From the NCBI GenBank assembly GCA_039105265.1, contig JAPFFF010000002.1:1488001-1552000 (forward strand): a DNA stretch of 64,000 nucleotides, written 5' to 3'. Origin of the DNA: Tritrichomonas musculus. Lineage: Eukaryota > Parabasalia > Tritrichomonadida > Tritrichomonadidae. The position numbers and the translations under genes were made by a program. Below the pieces are notes generated by a model. That model was given only the letters and a program-made list of their open reading frames with translations. It had not been told where the DNA came from and searched no databases. Of the stretch, positions 47,306 to 57,890 are shown one piece after another; the stretch's first letter is position 1; every line of letters begins with the position of its first letter.

Positions 47306-48165
47306 AACAAATGATAATAACAAAAAATAAAAAATGATAATGGTTTATACAATTAGTGTGCATAAAGAATATGTAGAAAGAATGAAGAATCATAAAATGA
47401 ATTATAAAATTTCATCAAAATGAAAGAGATTTGTTATTATAATTGGAAAAGTTTTAGTGTTACAGTGGACTAGATATTAAAATACTCTTTTAGGAAAAAG
47501 GCTGATCATTTTGCATTCAATTTAAATAAAAAAATAAAAACTATTCATTGTATCTATTAATATTGTATACAAAAAAATCCGAAAAAAGTCATTGACGACC
47601 AACTGCAAATGAAGATTAAAAAAAATTTTTTCTCGTCCCTATAGGTCAAAAAATTGATCGTCATAGGTGATTAAGCGAACAAACATTGCCAATTTTCTGC
47701 TTCGGTATGAGAAAAATCCTGCGATTTACTTTTTGGTTAAATTAAAGACTACTCAAAATATTTAGTATATTAAGAATTTACTAAAATATCCATGAAATGA
47801 TGTTTCATTCCAAAACTATAAAAACATAAAAAATAAAGAAAAATAGAGTCCTTTGAAAAAGTGGTATAGGTATAAACCATTCCCCATTTTTTTAATTAAT
47901 TTTTTTGTTTAGAAATAAACTAGGCTTACTAAATTTCAATATTTGATATCAATTATTAGTACATTTTTTGATATTAATAACAAAATTAATAATATGATAA
48001 TCTATCTTGATATAAAATATCGATAAGAAGTTTGAAATAAAGTATTCAAAATCTTTCAAATTAAAAATATGAAAATTTTTGTATATAATAACTGTGAAAT
48101 AATAAAAAAAGCAAATATATGTTATATATAAATGATAAATTATTTTTAAAAGAGAAAAATTAAAA
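47306..48165. other. AT-rich interior of the composite element
   Basis: No gene. 47306-47390 repeats the segment just after the Tc1-like insertion (46526-46612: AACAAATGATAATAACAAAA and onward), a secondary direct repeat. The rest shows nothing recognisable. Confidence 0.6.
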
Positions 48166-48170
48166 TTAAT

Positions 48171-48368
48171 AGTAGTATAGAATTGTGAGTCCTTGGACGC
48201 CATGCAAACATGGCATCCCAGTCCTCACAATTTCAAGGCAATTAGCCACATTTTATTGAGAGATAATTCATTGTTTCTCAGCTATGAACATTCATTCATT
48301 TGACTTACATAAATATCAAATTATATTTTACATAATTTTATACTTTTTTCTTTACATTAAATGGAACA
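48171..48368 (+). repeat. Left TIR of mini-Maverick, with promoter and start codon
   Basis: It starts AGTAGTATAG, has a long imperfect hairpin (AATTGTGAG...CTCACAATT with inner GCCATG...CATGGC), and ends with the leader CTTTACATTAA, ATG and GAACA. The gene at 48361 therefore begins inside the TIR. Confidence 0.92.
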
Positions 48369-48672
48369 ACAATCAAAAGTAATTGATTCAACTATTAGTC
48401 TTAGCAACATATCTGATTTAGAATTATTGAAACAATTAATCAAAGAATTAATTAGAGATGATGAAATTGCAGCTTTACGTAAATTATTACGAGTAAACAA
48501 GAATTGTATGAAATTCAAAACAAAAGACCTTAACGATGAATTATATAAAGATGGATATAGATTTGTAAAGAGAAATGGTGTAATGACATATATTACATCA
48601 AAGCAAAAGCCTAAATATGGAGAGAGTATTGAAAAATGTCAATCAGTTTTGAATAAAATTAATAATAATTAA
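48361..48672 (+). CDS. Small helical protein of mini-Maverick, unknown
   Basis: This 103-residue protein begins in the left TIR (MEQQ). Its first part has a Leu-rich helix (LELLKQLIKELI), and the C-terminal half holds mixed beta-like residues (YRFVKRNGVMTYITSK). No family is recognised. The same TIR sequence starts the gene at 51043, so both share one promoter type. A second gene of the element follows in the same direction about 100 bases on. Confidence 0.6.
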   Translation: MEQQSKVIDSTISLSNISDLELLKQLIKELIRDDEIAALRKLLRVNKNCMKFKTKDLNDELYKDGYRFVKRNGVMTYITSKQKPKYGESIEKCQSVLNKINNN

Positions 48673-48775
48673 TTATTTTTATACTTATATAATATTTTTC
48701 TAATGTTTTCATAATATTTTTAATGCTTACGTAATTTTATTTAATACATTTCGATTTTTTTAAATTTCAAATATC

Positions 48776-49261
48776 ATGAGTAATAGCAAGCCTTTTGATT
48801 CTTTAATCAAATTATTTGATATGCCTAAGCTTAAAACTAATACGAGTAATAACCCTAGTAGAAACATGCATCAAACCTCTAACTCAATAGAAACATCTAA
48901 CTTCAACGTAGGCTCAGAAATCATTACAAGCACTACCGAGCCAACTCTCCAGAGGCTGGTTGCAGACGAGAAGAAAAAGAAATGGAATGCATACATGAGA
49001 CAATATAATGCAAAGAAGAAGCAAGAACGAGAAGACAGATTAAATAAAGTTGCATTAACTATAAACAATTGTGAGAAACTATACGATGTCAAAGAAATTA
49101 ATCAAATATTGATTAATAATATAGTTATATTAATTGAAATCTGTAATAACAATATTAATAGGCTAGATAAAACTGCAATAAATAACAAATTACTTAATAG
49201 TATGAATGATATAAAAGAATATTCATTAATATTGCAAGAAGCAGTAAAATCGATAATTTAA
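48776..49261 (+). CDS. Basic-helix DNA-binding-like protein of mini-Maverick
   Basis: This 161-residue protein has a Ser/Thr/Asn-rich N-terminus, then a basic helix (KKKKWNAYMRQYNAKKKQERE, about 61-81, split here for length: KKKKWNAYMRQ and YNAKKKQERE). A hydrophobic helical C-terminus follows. The basic helix resembles that of 7509-7763 in Maverick A (EYRQRKKQELEE), so the two may be related regulators or DNA-packaging proteins. Function is inferred. It ends near palindromic GGAATTCC sequences. Confidence 0.55.
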   Translation: MSNSKPFDSLIKLFDMPKLKTNTSNNPSRNMHQTSNSIETSNFNVGSEIITSTTEPTLQRLVADEKKKKWNAYMRQYNAKKKQEREDRLNKVALTINNCEKLYDVKEINQILINNIVILIEICNNNINRLDKTAINNKLLNSMNDIKEYSLILQEAVKSII

Positions 49262-49549
49262 ACAATATTTTTATATAGTTTTCGGTCTGCGGGAATTCCC
49301 GTAGACCCAGAAATATGTTCTAAAAGTCGGGAATTAATCGAAGATTAATCCACAGCGAAGCCTGAAAAGTAGGGGAATTCCCCCATCTGAAAAATCCGGA
49401 AAGTTCCAACTTTTGGAAAAATCGGAAAAGTTGGAAAAGTTGGGGAAATTCTATGAGTTCATTCAAATAATTTCATTCAATTACAGATTTTTCGGATTTT
49501 CCTATAATTATCGAACCGAATGAGAGAGACTCAAAAATAAATAATTTAT
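49262..49549. terminator. Convergent 3' region with GGAATTCC palindromes
   Basis: Between the converging 161- and 497-residue genes lies a near-perfect stem, GGTCT(g)CGGGAATTCCCG(t)AGACC, at 49284-49307, and another, GGGGAATTCCCC, at 49372-49383. A GGAAAAGTTGG repeat follows. The stems could end transcription from both sides; another role (replication or recombination) is also possible. Confidence 0.4.
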
Positions 49550-51043
49550 TTAAAAGTCATCATCATATTCTAAATCAATTTCATACTCATATGGAATATC
49601 ATCATCTGATAAAGGCCATAATTGATTTCCTTCAGCATCGATAATAATACCTTCTGGTTTTGTATCAAATGTATCTGTTATTTCATATCCGTTATGTGTA
49701 TAATGAAACTCTTGACAATCTTCAAATAAAGGTACTTCAGTTAATGGTGTATCTGGATTTATTTTCAATGTTAGAGCATATAAATCTTGAAAATTCATTT
49801 TTGAGAACATATCATTTTTCATCATCTCGATTAATAATTCCAATGAATTTAAATAGTATTTCTCACGTGAATCTCTTTTATAAGTTCCTGTATTCCTCTT
49901 ACTAACTACTTTGTTACCATTATCAACCCATTTCAATTCTTCATAATTCTTAATGAAATATCTTGTATATTGAGTCATCTCAAATTTAAAATAATGTTGC
50001 TTATATAATGCTAATTCAACATGATATTTAGCTTTACTTTCATCAACTCCTCTATCAAGTATTCTGAATTGAGGTTTCTCGCAATCTTCATCATAATAAT
50101 GCACTTTACAATGAATGTGTTGTTCGCGGCATATAAAATCTAAGTCTTTATTGTTATGATAATTAGTGATAATTTTATCCATTCCTCTAGGGTTTTTAGT
50201 CATTAATCTTAATGCAACAGCATTTAATTTATCATCTGGTATTAAATCTCTTAGTGACCAAATAACACATGGCACTTCAATGCAAGCTCGTCTCTCAAAA
50301 TAATTATCTTCTCGAGCAAATATTTGATATCTTCTTAAGTCAATAAAGGTTTTGTTCCAATAACCAAAGAATGAGCCTCCTCTATCATTATTCACTTTTG
50401 ATTCATATGTATTTTTGTATAACGATATTTCAGAGAATAATGACCAATATGGTAATTCTGGATGGCCTTGTTCATAGAAATATTCTGGTGGCCTACTATC
50501 AATATCGAATATCAATCCTCCATCTTTCAATCTGTTAATTAGTTCTTGAAATGTATCAGCTCTTAATGGTACTTTAACCCAATTATATCCTTTATCATCA
50601 GAAACCTTGTAATTAAAGAAATATTTATCATCTGCATTTATTCGTGGTGCAACAACATTTTGAAGAATATGAACTAAATCATTATTCAATCTTTGTTTTC
50701 CATAATTATTTAATGGTTCAAAATTTACTCTCCAATTTGTTGGCGAATCTGTTATTGTATTAATGATTTCATTAACTAATTCATTTTGTTTTTCTTCTGT
50801 GTTATATCTCTTCCAATCTAAGAATGATTTAATCAATTTACGATTCTGTTTTGATGCAGATTCATTTTCATTTGCTTCTTCTTTAGTTCTTATTCTGTAG
50901 AATTCTTTCAATTGATTTCTATGTGTAATTAAGTCATTTAAGAATGCTTGATGCTTCTTACCATGAGGTCTTCTATCATGATTTATCAAAGGTTGTTCAC
51001 CAATATTCATGAAATCGTTTTCGAAATCCATATTATGTTCCAT
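49550..51043 (-). CDS. Stand-alone homologue of the PolB N-terminal (OTU-like) domain
   Basis: This 497-residue protein lacks every exonuclease and polymerase motif but matches residues about 180-305 of PolB at 9067-12219. Shared features: GG(S)FF, DLRRYQIF against DLSQYQIF, CIEVPC against CLVYAC, and LALYKQHYF against LLLYKNHYM. The putative nucleophile Cys and the His are kept, but the D-N before Cys is not. A cysteine-peptidase-like or DNA-end-binding role is possible. The ATG and first codons lie in the right TIR. The C-terminus is acidic (DDDIPYEYEIDLEYDDDF). Confidence 0.75.
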   Translation of the reverse strand: MEHNMDFENDFMNIGEQPLINHDRRPHGKKHQAFLNDLITHRNQLKEFYRIRTKEEANENESASKQNRKLIKSFLDWKRYNTEEKQNELVNEIINTITDSPTNWRVNFEPLNNYGKQRLNNDLVHILQNVVAPRINADDKYFFNYKVSDDKGYNWVKVPLRADTFQELINRLKDGGLIFDIDSRPPEYFYEQGHPELPYWSLFSEISLYKNTYESKVNNDRGGSFFGYWNKTFIDLRRYQIFAREDNYFERRACIEVPCVIWSLRDLIPDDKLNAVALRLMTKNPRGMDKIITNYHNNKDLDFICREQHIHCKVHYYDEDCEKPQFRILDRGVDESKAKYHVELALYKQHYFKFEMTQYTRYFIKNYEELKWVDNGNKVVSKRNTGTYKRDSREKYYLNSLELLIEMMKNDMFSKMNFQDLYALTLKINPDTPLTEVPLFEDCQEFHYTHNGYEITDTFDTKPEGIIIDAEGNQLWPLSDDDIPYEYEIDLEYDDDF

Positions 51044-51233
51044 TTAATGTAAAGAAAAAAGTATAAAATTATGTAAAATATAATTTGATATTTATGTAAG
51101 TCAAATGAATGAATGTTCATAGCTGAGAAACAATGAATTATCTCTCAATAAAATGTGGCTAATTGCCTTGAAATTGTGAGGACTGGGATGCCATGTTTGC
51201 ATGGCGTCCAAGGACTCACAATTCTATACTACT
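51036..51233 (-). repeat. Right TIR of mini-Maverick
   Basis: Inverted copy of 48171-48368, identical by eye, including the ATG and GAACA at the inner end that starts the 497-residue gene. Confidence 0.92.
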
Positions 51234-51264
51234 TTAATAATTTGTTATAACTGGAAAACAAATT

Positions 51265-51482
51265 ATTGACATTTATTATAGTACAGTCTGCGCATTTCAA
51301 ATCGGCCCTTTTAACGGATATTTGACCTTAAATTGACCTTCAAAAGTGCTAAAAAGGGCCGATTTGAAATGCGCAGCCTTTAAAATTAATTTCAACAAAA
51401 AACAAATAGCTTATCTTTTTTAGAGAATTAATAACAAAATATCAAAATAATGAAATTAATTTAACTATAATAAATGTCAATG
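51265..51482. repeat. Nested hairpin MITE-like insertion
   Basis: Inner inverted repeat at 51288-51376: CTGCGCATTTCAAATCGGCC and its complement. Outer inverted repeat: TTGACATTTATTATAGT (51267-51283) and ACTATAATAAATGTCAA (51464-51480). GC-rich arms stand out from the AT-rich background. No coding. Confidence 0.7.
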
Positions 51483-53157
51483 ATGATTCACGTTTTTACC
51501 AGGAAAAGATAAGAGAAAAATTCCACCGCTGTTATTAAAACAAGCCAAATTTCTGCCAAATGAGATGATCATATATTTTGGTATTGGTGTGTAATCGATT
51601 GGGTCAGTTAATCGTTTCATTTATGATATCAATAAATTATATTTCATTTGTGCATCATCTGATGAATGACAATTTATGAATATCATTTGTTGTATCAATA
51701 AATGAATAACGACAAAACTGTCATCAGCGACGATATACATTAAATCATAAACGCCACGAGACGTAAATCATGACATTTCTTCTTGTTTGTCATTTTGTCA
51801 TTTTCGTTATTAAAATAGACCAAAAGTGTAAGTTTCATGTGTGTAGTGTGGTGTGAAACACCCACTACCATATCTAACTAATCATCAAAAAGCTTTTACG
51901 TGTTTTATTTATGGCATTGATGCCAAAATTGATTTCATATTTTTTTAAAGTTCATTTTAAGTTAAAAATAAAAGCTTTCATTCTTAAAATGAAAATATCC
52001 AAATAAGAAATAGTCCTAAAATAATGTATCTGATGTGTATGGTGATTGATACAATTTTTTTTTATCAGTTTGTCAAATTCTTTTTCAACAAGGAAAAAAC
52101 TTGCATTGCCGAAATAATTATAGTTTACCTGAGCATTATATTTCTTAGTGAAATCTCCTTAAACATTTGTAATAAAAAGAAAATGGCTAGTTTTTTGTTC
52201 ATTCTGAAGTAATGCCATAGACTTGACTCATGTTCTAGGATAAATCACAGATATCATGAATTTTGGATATTTACTGGAGTTTCCTTACTAGGAGCCAACC
52301 ACATTAATCTATATCGATGATAAAATACAATAACCTTTCAATCTCTCCCATAACCATATCAAAAGTTTCTATGATTATTTAGATACGACTGCTTGTAGTT
52401 TTGCTGAAATTCATATTTTAATAAACATTTTTCATCAGATAATGAATATGATATTTTTATACATTAATTTTAGTCATATGTATTTCATCAGCTAATACTT
52501 TTTTTTAAGAATTATCTACAATATTCTATCTTTGTGCCTTTTTATTTGGGCTGATGCATGCATAAACTTTCATTTTTCAATTCTTTTTCACTTCTTATTA
52601 TAAAAAGATCCTTCTTTAAACATTTTTTTCTCATTTCAATCGTTTTAACTATTAGTCAATGCATGCCTTCGGCATAATGATACCATATATCTCTTTATTG
52701 CTTTTATCTTTTAGCTAAAGAAATTTGATTACAGTCCTTATTTAGAATGGATCTTCTTATATGAAATATAATTAGGTTTAAAGGTACCAATTTTTATATA
52801 CATAAATATAAAAAGGTCATTCACTAGTCGATGCAAATGTTAGTAGTAATAGTTATAGGCCTTTCAAGGATAATTAATTAGTGAGTTTTTTCGTCTAAAT
52901 AAGCGAAACGAATGTAATTATGCTTTTTTAGTAGTGAAAATTGGTAATGAAAATTTAATGCAAATTTTCGAATATTTTTCTAATTTGAGAATTTCCTTTT
53001 ATATTTGATAAAATATCAACAATTGTTATGATCGTAATATGATTAGTTTTCAATGATAAATTTAAACTTTTTAAATATAAATTGCGTTATTAACGTAAGA
53101 AAACTATTTGAATGCATATTTGATTGTACGTTAAAAAAACATTTTTTATTTGTAACA
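51483..53157. other. AT-rich interior of the composite element
   Basis: No supported gene. A 62-residue hydrophobic frame at 52024-52212 has nothing to support it. The open frame directly before 53158 is not typical coding sequence. Confidence 0.55.
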
Positions 53158-54146
53158 ATGAATATTAAACCAAATATCATTAAAGATATTGATATGGAAT
53201 GGTTAAAAAGAACAGCAGAAGAAATTACAAAGGGAAAAACAACACTCCAAAAAAAGTGCCATGAAGCTAAATTTTATATAAACCAAAAAATCCCAATTAC
53301 TTACTCAATATCAGAAAATTCTTTGAGGCGTTTATTCAGGCATTATAATATTTCATATACAGCAAAAAAAGGACCAAATGAAAAAGAAATTCCAGAATTA
53401 GTTGAACTAAAAATAATTAATTATCATTTAATGTTAAGATGTGGTGAAACGGTTACTTATCATTCAATGAGAGCTAACAAAGAAGAAGTTACATTATATC
53501 AAGTTCAAAAAGTTTTCAAAAAAAATAGATTTTATAAATATGAAAAACCACCAAACGAAGCAAAAGACAGATGCACCTATCTGGCTAAATATACAAACCA
53601 GATATGGCATGCAGATGTCCACTACCTGGAAAAAAACAAACTCTATTTGTTTGCTATTATTGATGACCGGTCTCGTTATATCGTCGGCCACGGCGTTATC
53701 ATAGAAAAAAGTGTAGAGGAATGCTTAAAAATATTTAAACAAGCAGTTGAAAATTACGGACCTCCGTGCATTTACTGGACTGATAACGGTGGAGAGAATA
53801 TTGCAGATAAAATAAGAAGATACCTCAAAAAAAAAAACGTATTTATCCTGTCCACATAACACCTCACAATCCTGAACAAAATGGGAAGATAGAGGCTTGG
53901 TGGAAAAAATTAGATGATTTTATTTTAAATGAAACAGAAATAAATCATTACATAGACGTTTACAACCGACTCAAGATTCACACTAGGCTGGAGAAAGATG
54001 AAAATTGCATTTTTAAGAGGCCAGCTGATGTCTATTTCGACGAATCACTAAAGTGGCAACGTGATTTTCCATGGACATGGTTCAAAGATGGAAAAGAAGT
54101 TGACTTTAAAGTCGATTTAGCGAGAAAAAGAGAGTTTTATGATTAA
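53158..54146 (+). CDS. rve-core transposase of the composite element, with -1 frameshift site
   Basis: An HTH-like N-terminal part is followed by an integrase core. The first Asp is in WHADVHYL, the second in WTDNGGEN. The Glu is in NPEQNGKIEAWW, about 35 residues later but in the -1 frame. The frames are joined at an A11 run (53827-53837), a perfect slippery site in the zero frame. The second frame ends FYD-stop at 54146. Similarity to IS3/IS481 transposases is by motif only. ATG at 53158 is preferred over 53053. Whether the shift is programmed or decay is open. Confidence 0.75.
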
Positions 54147-54497
54147 AAATCAATTTTATATTTAATATCTTTTTTTTACTTAATTTAAAAGTCAAAAAAC
54201 AATTAAATATAAGTATCAAAATATGGTATTAAATGAGCTTCATTAATTTCCTTAAAATGTCAACTATCTTCTTCCAGTATTCAAAAATTATTTTGTAATG
54301 ATCAACAATCATATTGTAATAACAACAATTTTTTCCAATAGAAATAACAATAAATCTCTTTCAATAACAAAAACAACAATTCTCTTCCAATAGCAATAGT
54401 TCTATTCTAATGGCATCTTACTTCTTCCAAATTTTCTATTCGTATTCTTGTTCATTTTTCGTAAATTGAGAAGTTGGAAAGATTCTTTCTCTTAGAA

Positions 54498-55465
54498 ATT
54501 GCAGTTTTGCTGTAAAAATAACATCATATTTATCAATACAGTTATTGATAAAATTATTTTTATTAAAACAAAATATTCATTCAAAAAGTTACAATCATTA
54601 ATTATCTTTCAATATAATGATATTTTTTAATCATTTTTTTATTAAAAAGTTACAATCATTAATTATCTTTCAATTCAATTCAAAAAATAGTTAAATAATA
54701 AGATTGAAATTAGTTTACAAATATCCAAATACCAATAACAAATAATCTCTTCCAAAAGCAATAGCAATAACAATGGATCTCTTCCAAAAGCAATAGCAAT
54801 AACAAGGAATCTCTTCCAAAAGCAATAGCAATAATAATGGATCTCTTCCAAAAGCAATAACAATAACAAAGAATCTCTTCCAAAAGCAATAACAATAACA
54901 AAGAATCTCTTCCAAAAGCAATAACAATAACAATGGATCTCTTCCAAAAGCAATAGCAATAACAAGGAATCTCTTCCAATAGCAATAACAATAACAAGGA
55001 ATATTTTTCTACAAATCTTTTCTACATATTCTTTTAGTGGGTATTTTGCATTAATCTATGCGCACAAATTGTATAAACCATTATCATTTTTTATTTTTTG
55101 TTATTATCATTTGTTATCTTTTTTAAAAAATCATTTTACTTAAATTGAGAAGATAAAAAGATTTTCTCAATTATTTCATAGTGCTCTCAATTAATTTTTT
55201 TAAATTGAGAAGATCGAAAATTTCTCTCAATTATTTCAGTGATGCTCTCAATCAGTTTTCAAAGAGATTCTATAAAGCATTTTTTTATTATTTATTTTTT
55301 TATTTTATTTTATTTTAATTCTTTTCCAGCAAATTTGATATTTTTCAAAAATTTCCTCACTTTTTGAGAAAAAATTTTTCGTAGCATTCAATTTATCAAT
55401 ATTTTCAATAAGCTTTCTCAAATTCCAAAAATTGAGAACAAAATGTTGGAATATCTAGTACAACA
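54498..55465 (-). repeat. Right TIR of the composite element
   Basis: Inverted partner of 41918-42266 joined to 46526-47305. It contains the 32-bp minisatellite (about nine units, 54735-55005). At about 55110 it preserves the sequence into which the Tc1-like element inserted in the left arm. Confidence 0.88.
54597..54680. repeat. Short tandem duplication in right TIR
   Basis: AAAAAGTTACAATCATTAAT followed by TATCTTTCAAT occurs twice, about 60 bases apart; the left TIR has one copy. Confidence 0.65.
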
Positions 55466-55481
55466 ATAGAATTGCAAAATA
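55466..55481 (+). repeat. 16-bp target duplication, right
   Basis: Exact copy of 41902-41917. Confidence 0.85.
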
Positions 55482-55625
55482 AACATTCAAAATAAAAAAT
55501 TAAAATATCTCCACCAAAAAATCATTAAATAAAGCATTTCACTAAATTAAATGATAAAATATTATATTTTAGTAAATGAATATATGCACCAAAAGATGAA
55601 AAAGATGACTTTTCCTTATTCATTG

Positions 55626-56030
55626 AAAATAATTGAGAGATCATTGAAATAATAATTAATGCATTCAATTAAAAAAACTAAAATATCTTGCCGGAAATAA
55701 TAAAAACTATATTTCCAATCTAAATTAAACTTAATTATATAAGTAATATAATATATAAACTAATATAAAATGCGTATAATTTCGATATTTGGTTTTTAAT
55801 TCAAAATAATTGAGAGATCATTGAAATAATAATTAATGCATTCAATTAAAAAAACTAAAATATCTTGCCGGAAATAATAAAAACTATATTTCCAATCTAA
55901 ATTAAACTTAATTATATAAGTAATATAATATATAAACAAATATAAAATGCGTATATTTTCGATATTTGGTTTTTAATTCAAAATAATTGAGAGATCATTG
56001 AAACAAGAATTAATCTATTCAATTTAAAAA
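55626..56030. repeat. 177-bp tandem repeat, 2.3 copies
   Basis: Units start AAAATAATTGAGAGATCATT at 55626, 55803 and 55980. The first two are nearly identical; the third breaks off after about 50 bases. No coding. Confidence 0.85.
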
Positions 56031-57890
56031 TAAACAATATCCTAGTAAATTTAACGATATGTATATTATTTCTCTGGTTAAAATAGAATTAAATTGATGA
56101 TAAGTAATCAAAATAATATTATTTAATGAGAATTATTATTTTGAATGCAAAAAATTGAATACTCTAATATAATCATAAATTTTTCAAAAATTTTACAAAA
56201 TTTTTGAGAAATAAAAGGTATCAATCTACTCAAACAGAAAGACATTATGTTAATTTATGTATTCCATTGTGCTAATGGACATATTACTTTTATGTTACAT
56301 CTATAAAATTTGATTTATTTTTTAAAAATTTAGCGAAAAAACATAACAAAAATAATGATCATAATAAAAGCATATAAAGTTTTTATGATAACAACCAATA
56401 GAATCATCTGTCTGAAATACCATAAAAAAGAAATATATACTAATTATATAATAAAAATTTTTGATTTAACTTTATTTTGCAAATTCATTTTAAGGGTTGA
56501 GTTTACTTTATTAAATAATCAAAATTAATGACTTATTTTTATATATTTAGATATGCCTTTTAATATAAAATATAATTTAAAGATAATAATTCATTGATTC
56601 ATTTTTCCAAGTAAAAAACATTAAGTTTCACAAATCTTAAAATATGGCCAAATTATTATTCAATTTTAATTTTGATTAGATTCAAGTGCTATCATAACTC
56701 ATTCTATTTAGTCTTTCATGAAGAAAATACTAACATTAATATACTGAAAAGCATTTATTAATATCACCACATTACATTTTTCAAGCTTAAAATGGAATTA
56801 TTAGTTTTGAAATTTTTAATAGGTCCATTGATAATTTATTAAAAAGTCAAAGCCTCCATTTTTCTATATATCCTATGGATTTTTTCGATATTTTTTATTT
56901 TCTCTCAGTATTGGCTAATTTTTATTTCCACATTCAATTATTCGATTGAAATAAATCATTTTGGCAAAAATAATATTGCCGTATGACAAAGAACTTTCTA
57001 AAACATATCATTTATTAACTATTTCTTTTTTCTTTTTTTTTATTATTAAGAATTTTGAAATTTTGCAAGTGAACTCTATCCACTCAATTTTTGGAAAAAT
57101 TGAATACTTTTAGCAAAAACAAGTATTCAATTTTAAAAGGAGACTCCAGCTTAACCAATATAGATTTGATCTTTCTTTTTTATTAAATGTTTATTGTTTT
57201 GGGATTTTTAATAAACTAATAGAGAGATTTTTTTAATTTAAATAATAATTTTTTATATTTCAAAATAATTATATTTAATTTCAAAGTTTATATGAATTTA
57301 TAAAAAAAATCTCTCTATTAGTTTATTAGAAATAAGTTCTGTTTTTCATTTCATTAAATAATTTTTTCGGCTCTTTTTAATTAGAGGCTCGAGTCTCATT
57401 TGAAAAATCAAAATTACACTCATTTTCAATTCGCATAAAATCATATATACTTAATAGTTTTTTACAAAATTGATATCTTTTATTGTATCATCATCTTATC
57501 TTTTATTTTTCACTGAAATTGTTTTTTAATTTTAAGAATATATGTAATTCAATTGTTTTTTATGTATTCGATTTTTTGTGAACTCAACCCTTAAAAAGTG
57601 AACATAGAAGATACCAAAAATTTTAGCATTGAAATTGTAAGTGATTATAATAAGTGAAATTCATGATAAGAATGTGGAATTTGTCAAGATTTTATATTGA
57701 CATTAATAAATTACACATTGATAATTCCAATTTTTTACTTCTTTTACAGATGAAAGTTATAGTTAGAAATATGAGAAAAATGAGACAAATAATATTTCAA
57801 AAGAATATTAAATGCAAAAAAAAATTATAATAATAATTAGATTATAAATCACACCTTCACAGGGGATAAACAAGATTAACATGCTCATAC
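56031..57890. other. AT-rich spacer with one hairpin MITE
   Basis: No gene. The only structure is the 120-bp inverted repeat listed at 57209-57328. The rest is low-complexity AT. Confidence 0.55.
57209..57328. repeat. 120-bp hairpin, MITE-like
   Basis: TAATAAACTAATAGAGAGAT plus T6 at the left, complement at the right, enclosing about 68 bases. A clear foldback element without coding capacity. Confidence 0.75.

Larger units (their letters stand above)
48171..51233. mobile_element. 3.06-kb mini-Maverick with perfect 198-bp TIRs
   Basis: Ends AGTAGTATAGAATTGTG resemble the three large Mavericks. The 198-bp TIRs look identical along their whole length. The target duplication is TTAAT (48166-48170 and 51234-51238). 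It encodes three proteins, one of them related to the front of Maverick PolB, and has no integrase, ATPase or capsid gene. It must rely on Maverick proteins to move. The identical TIRs suggest a recent insertion or gene conversion. Confidence 0.9.
41918..55465. mobile_element. IS481/IS3-like integrase transposon with ~1-kb TIRs, nested insertions
   Basis: The ends are TGTTGTACTAGATATTCC (left) and its complement (right). The inner border of the TIRs is near 47305 and 54498; they match over about 1 kb, once the Tc1-like insertion at 42269-46523 is removed from the left arm. The target duplication is 16 bp. The element encodes an rve-core transposase at 53158-54146. Without the nested Tc1-like element and mini-Maverick it is about 6.2 kb. 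TG-starting ends, an rve transposase and a long duplication recall the bacterial IS481 family, but TIRs this long are unlike it. Confidence 0.85.

Noticed and set aside
52024-52212. 62-residue hydrophobic frame
   Set aside because: Isolated in AT-rich spacer, no start signal and no similarity to neighbours.
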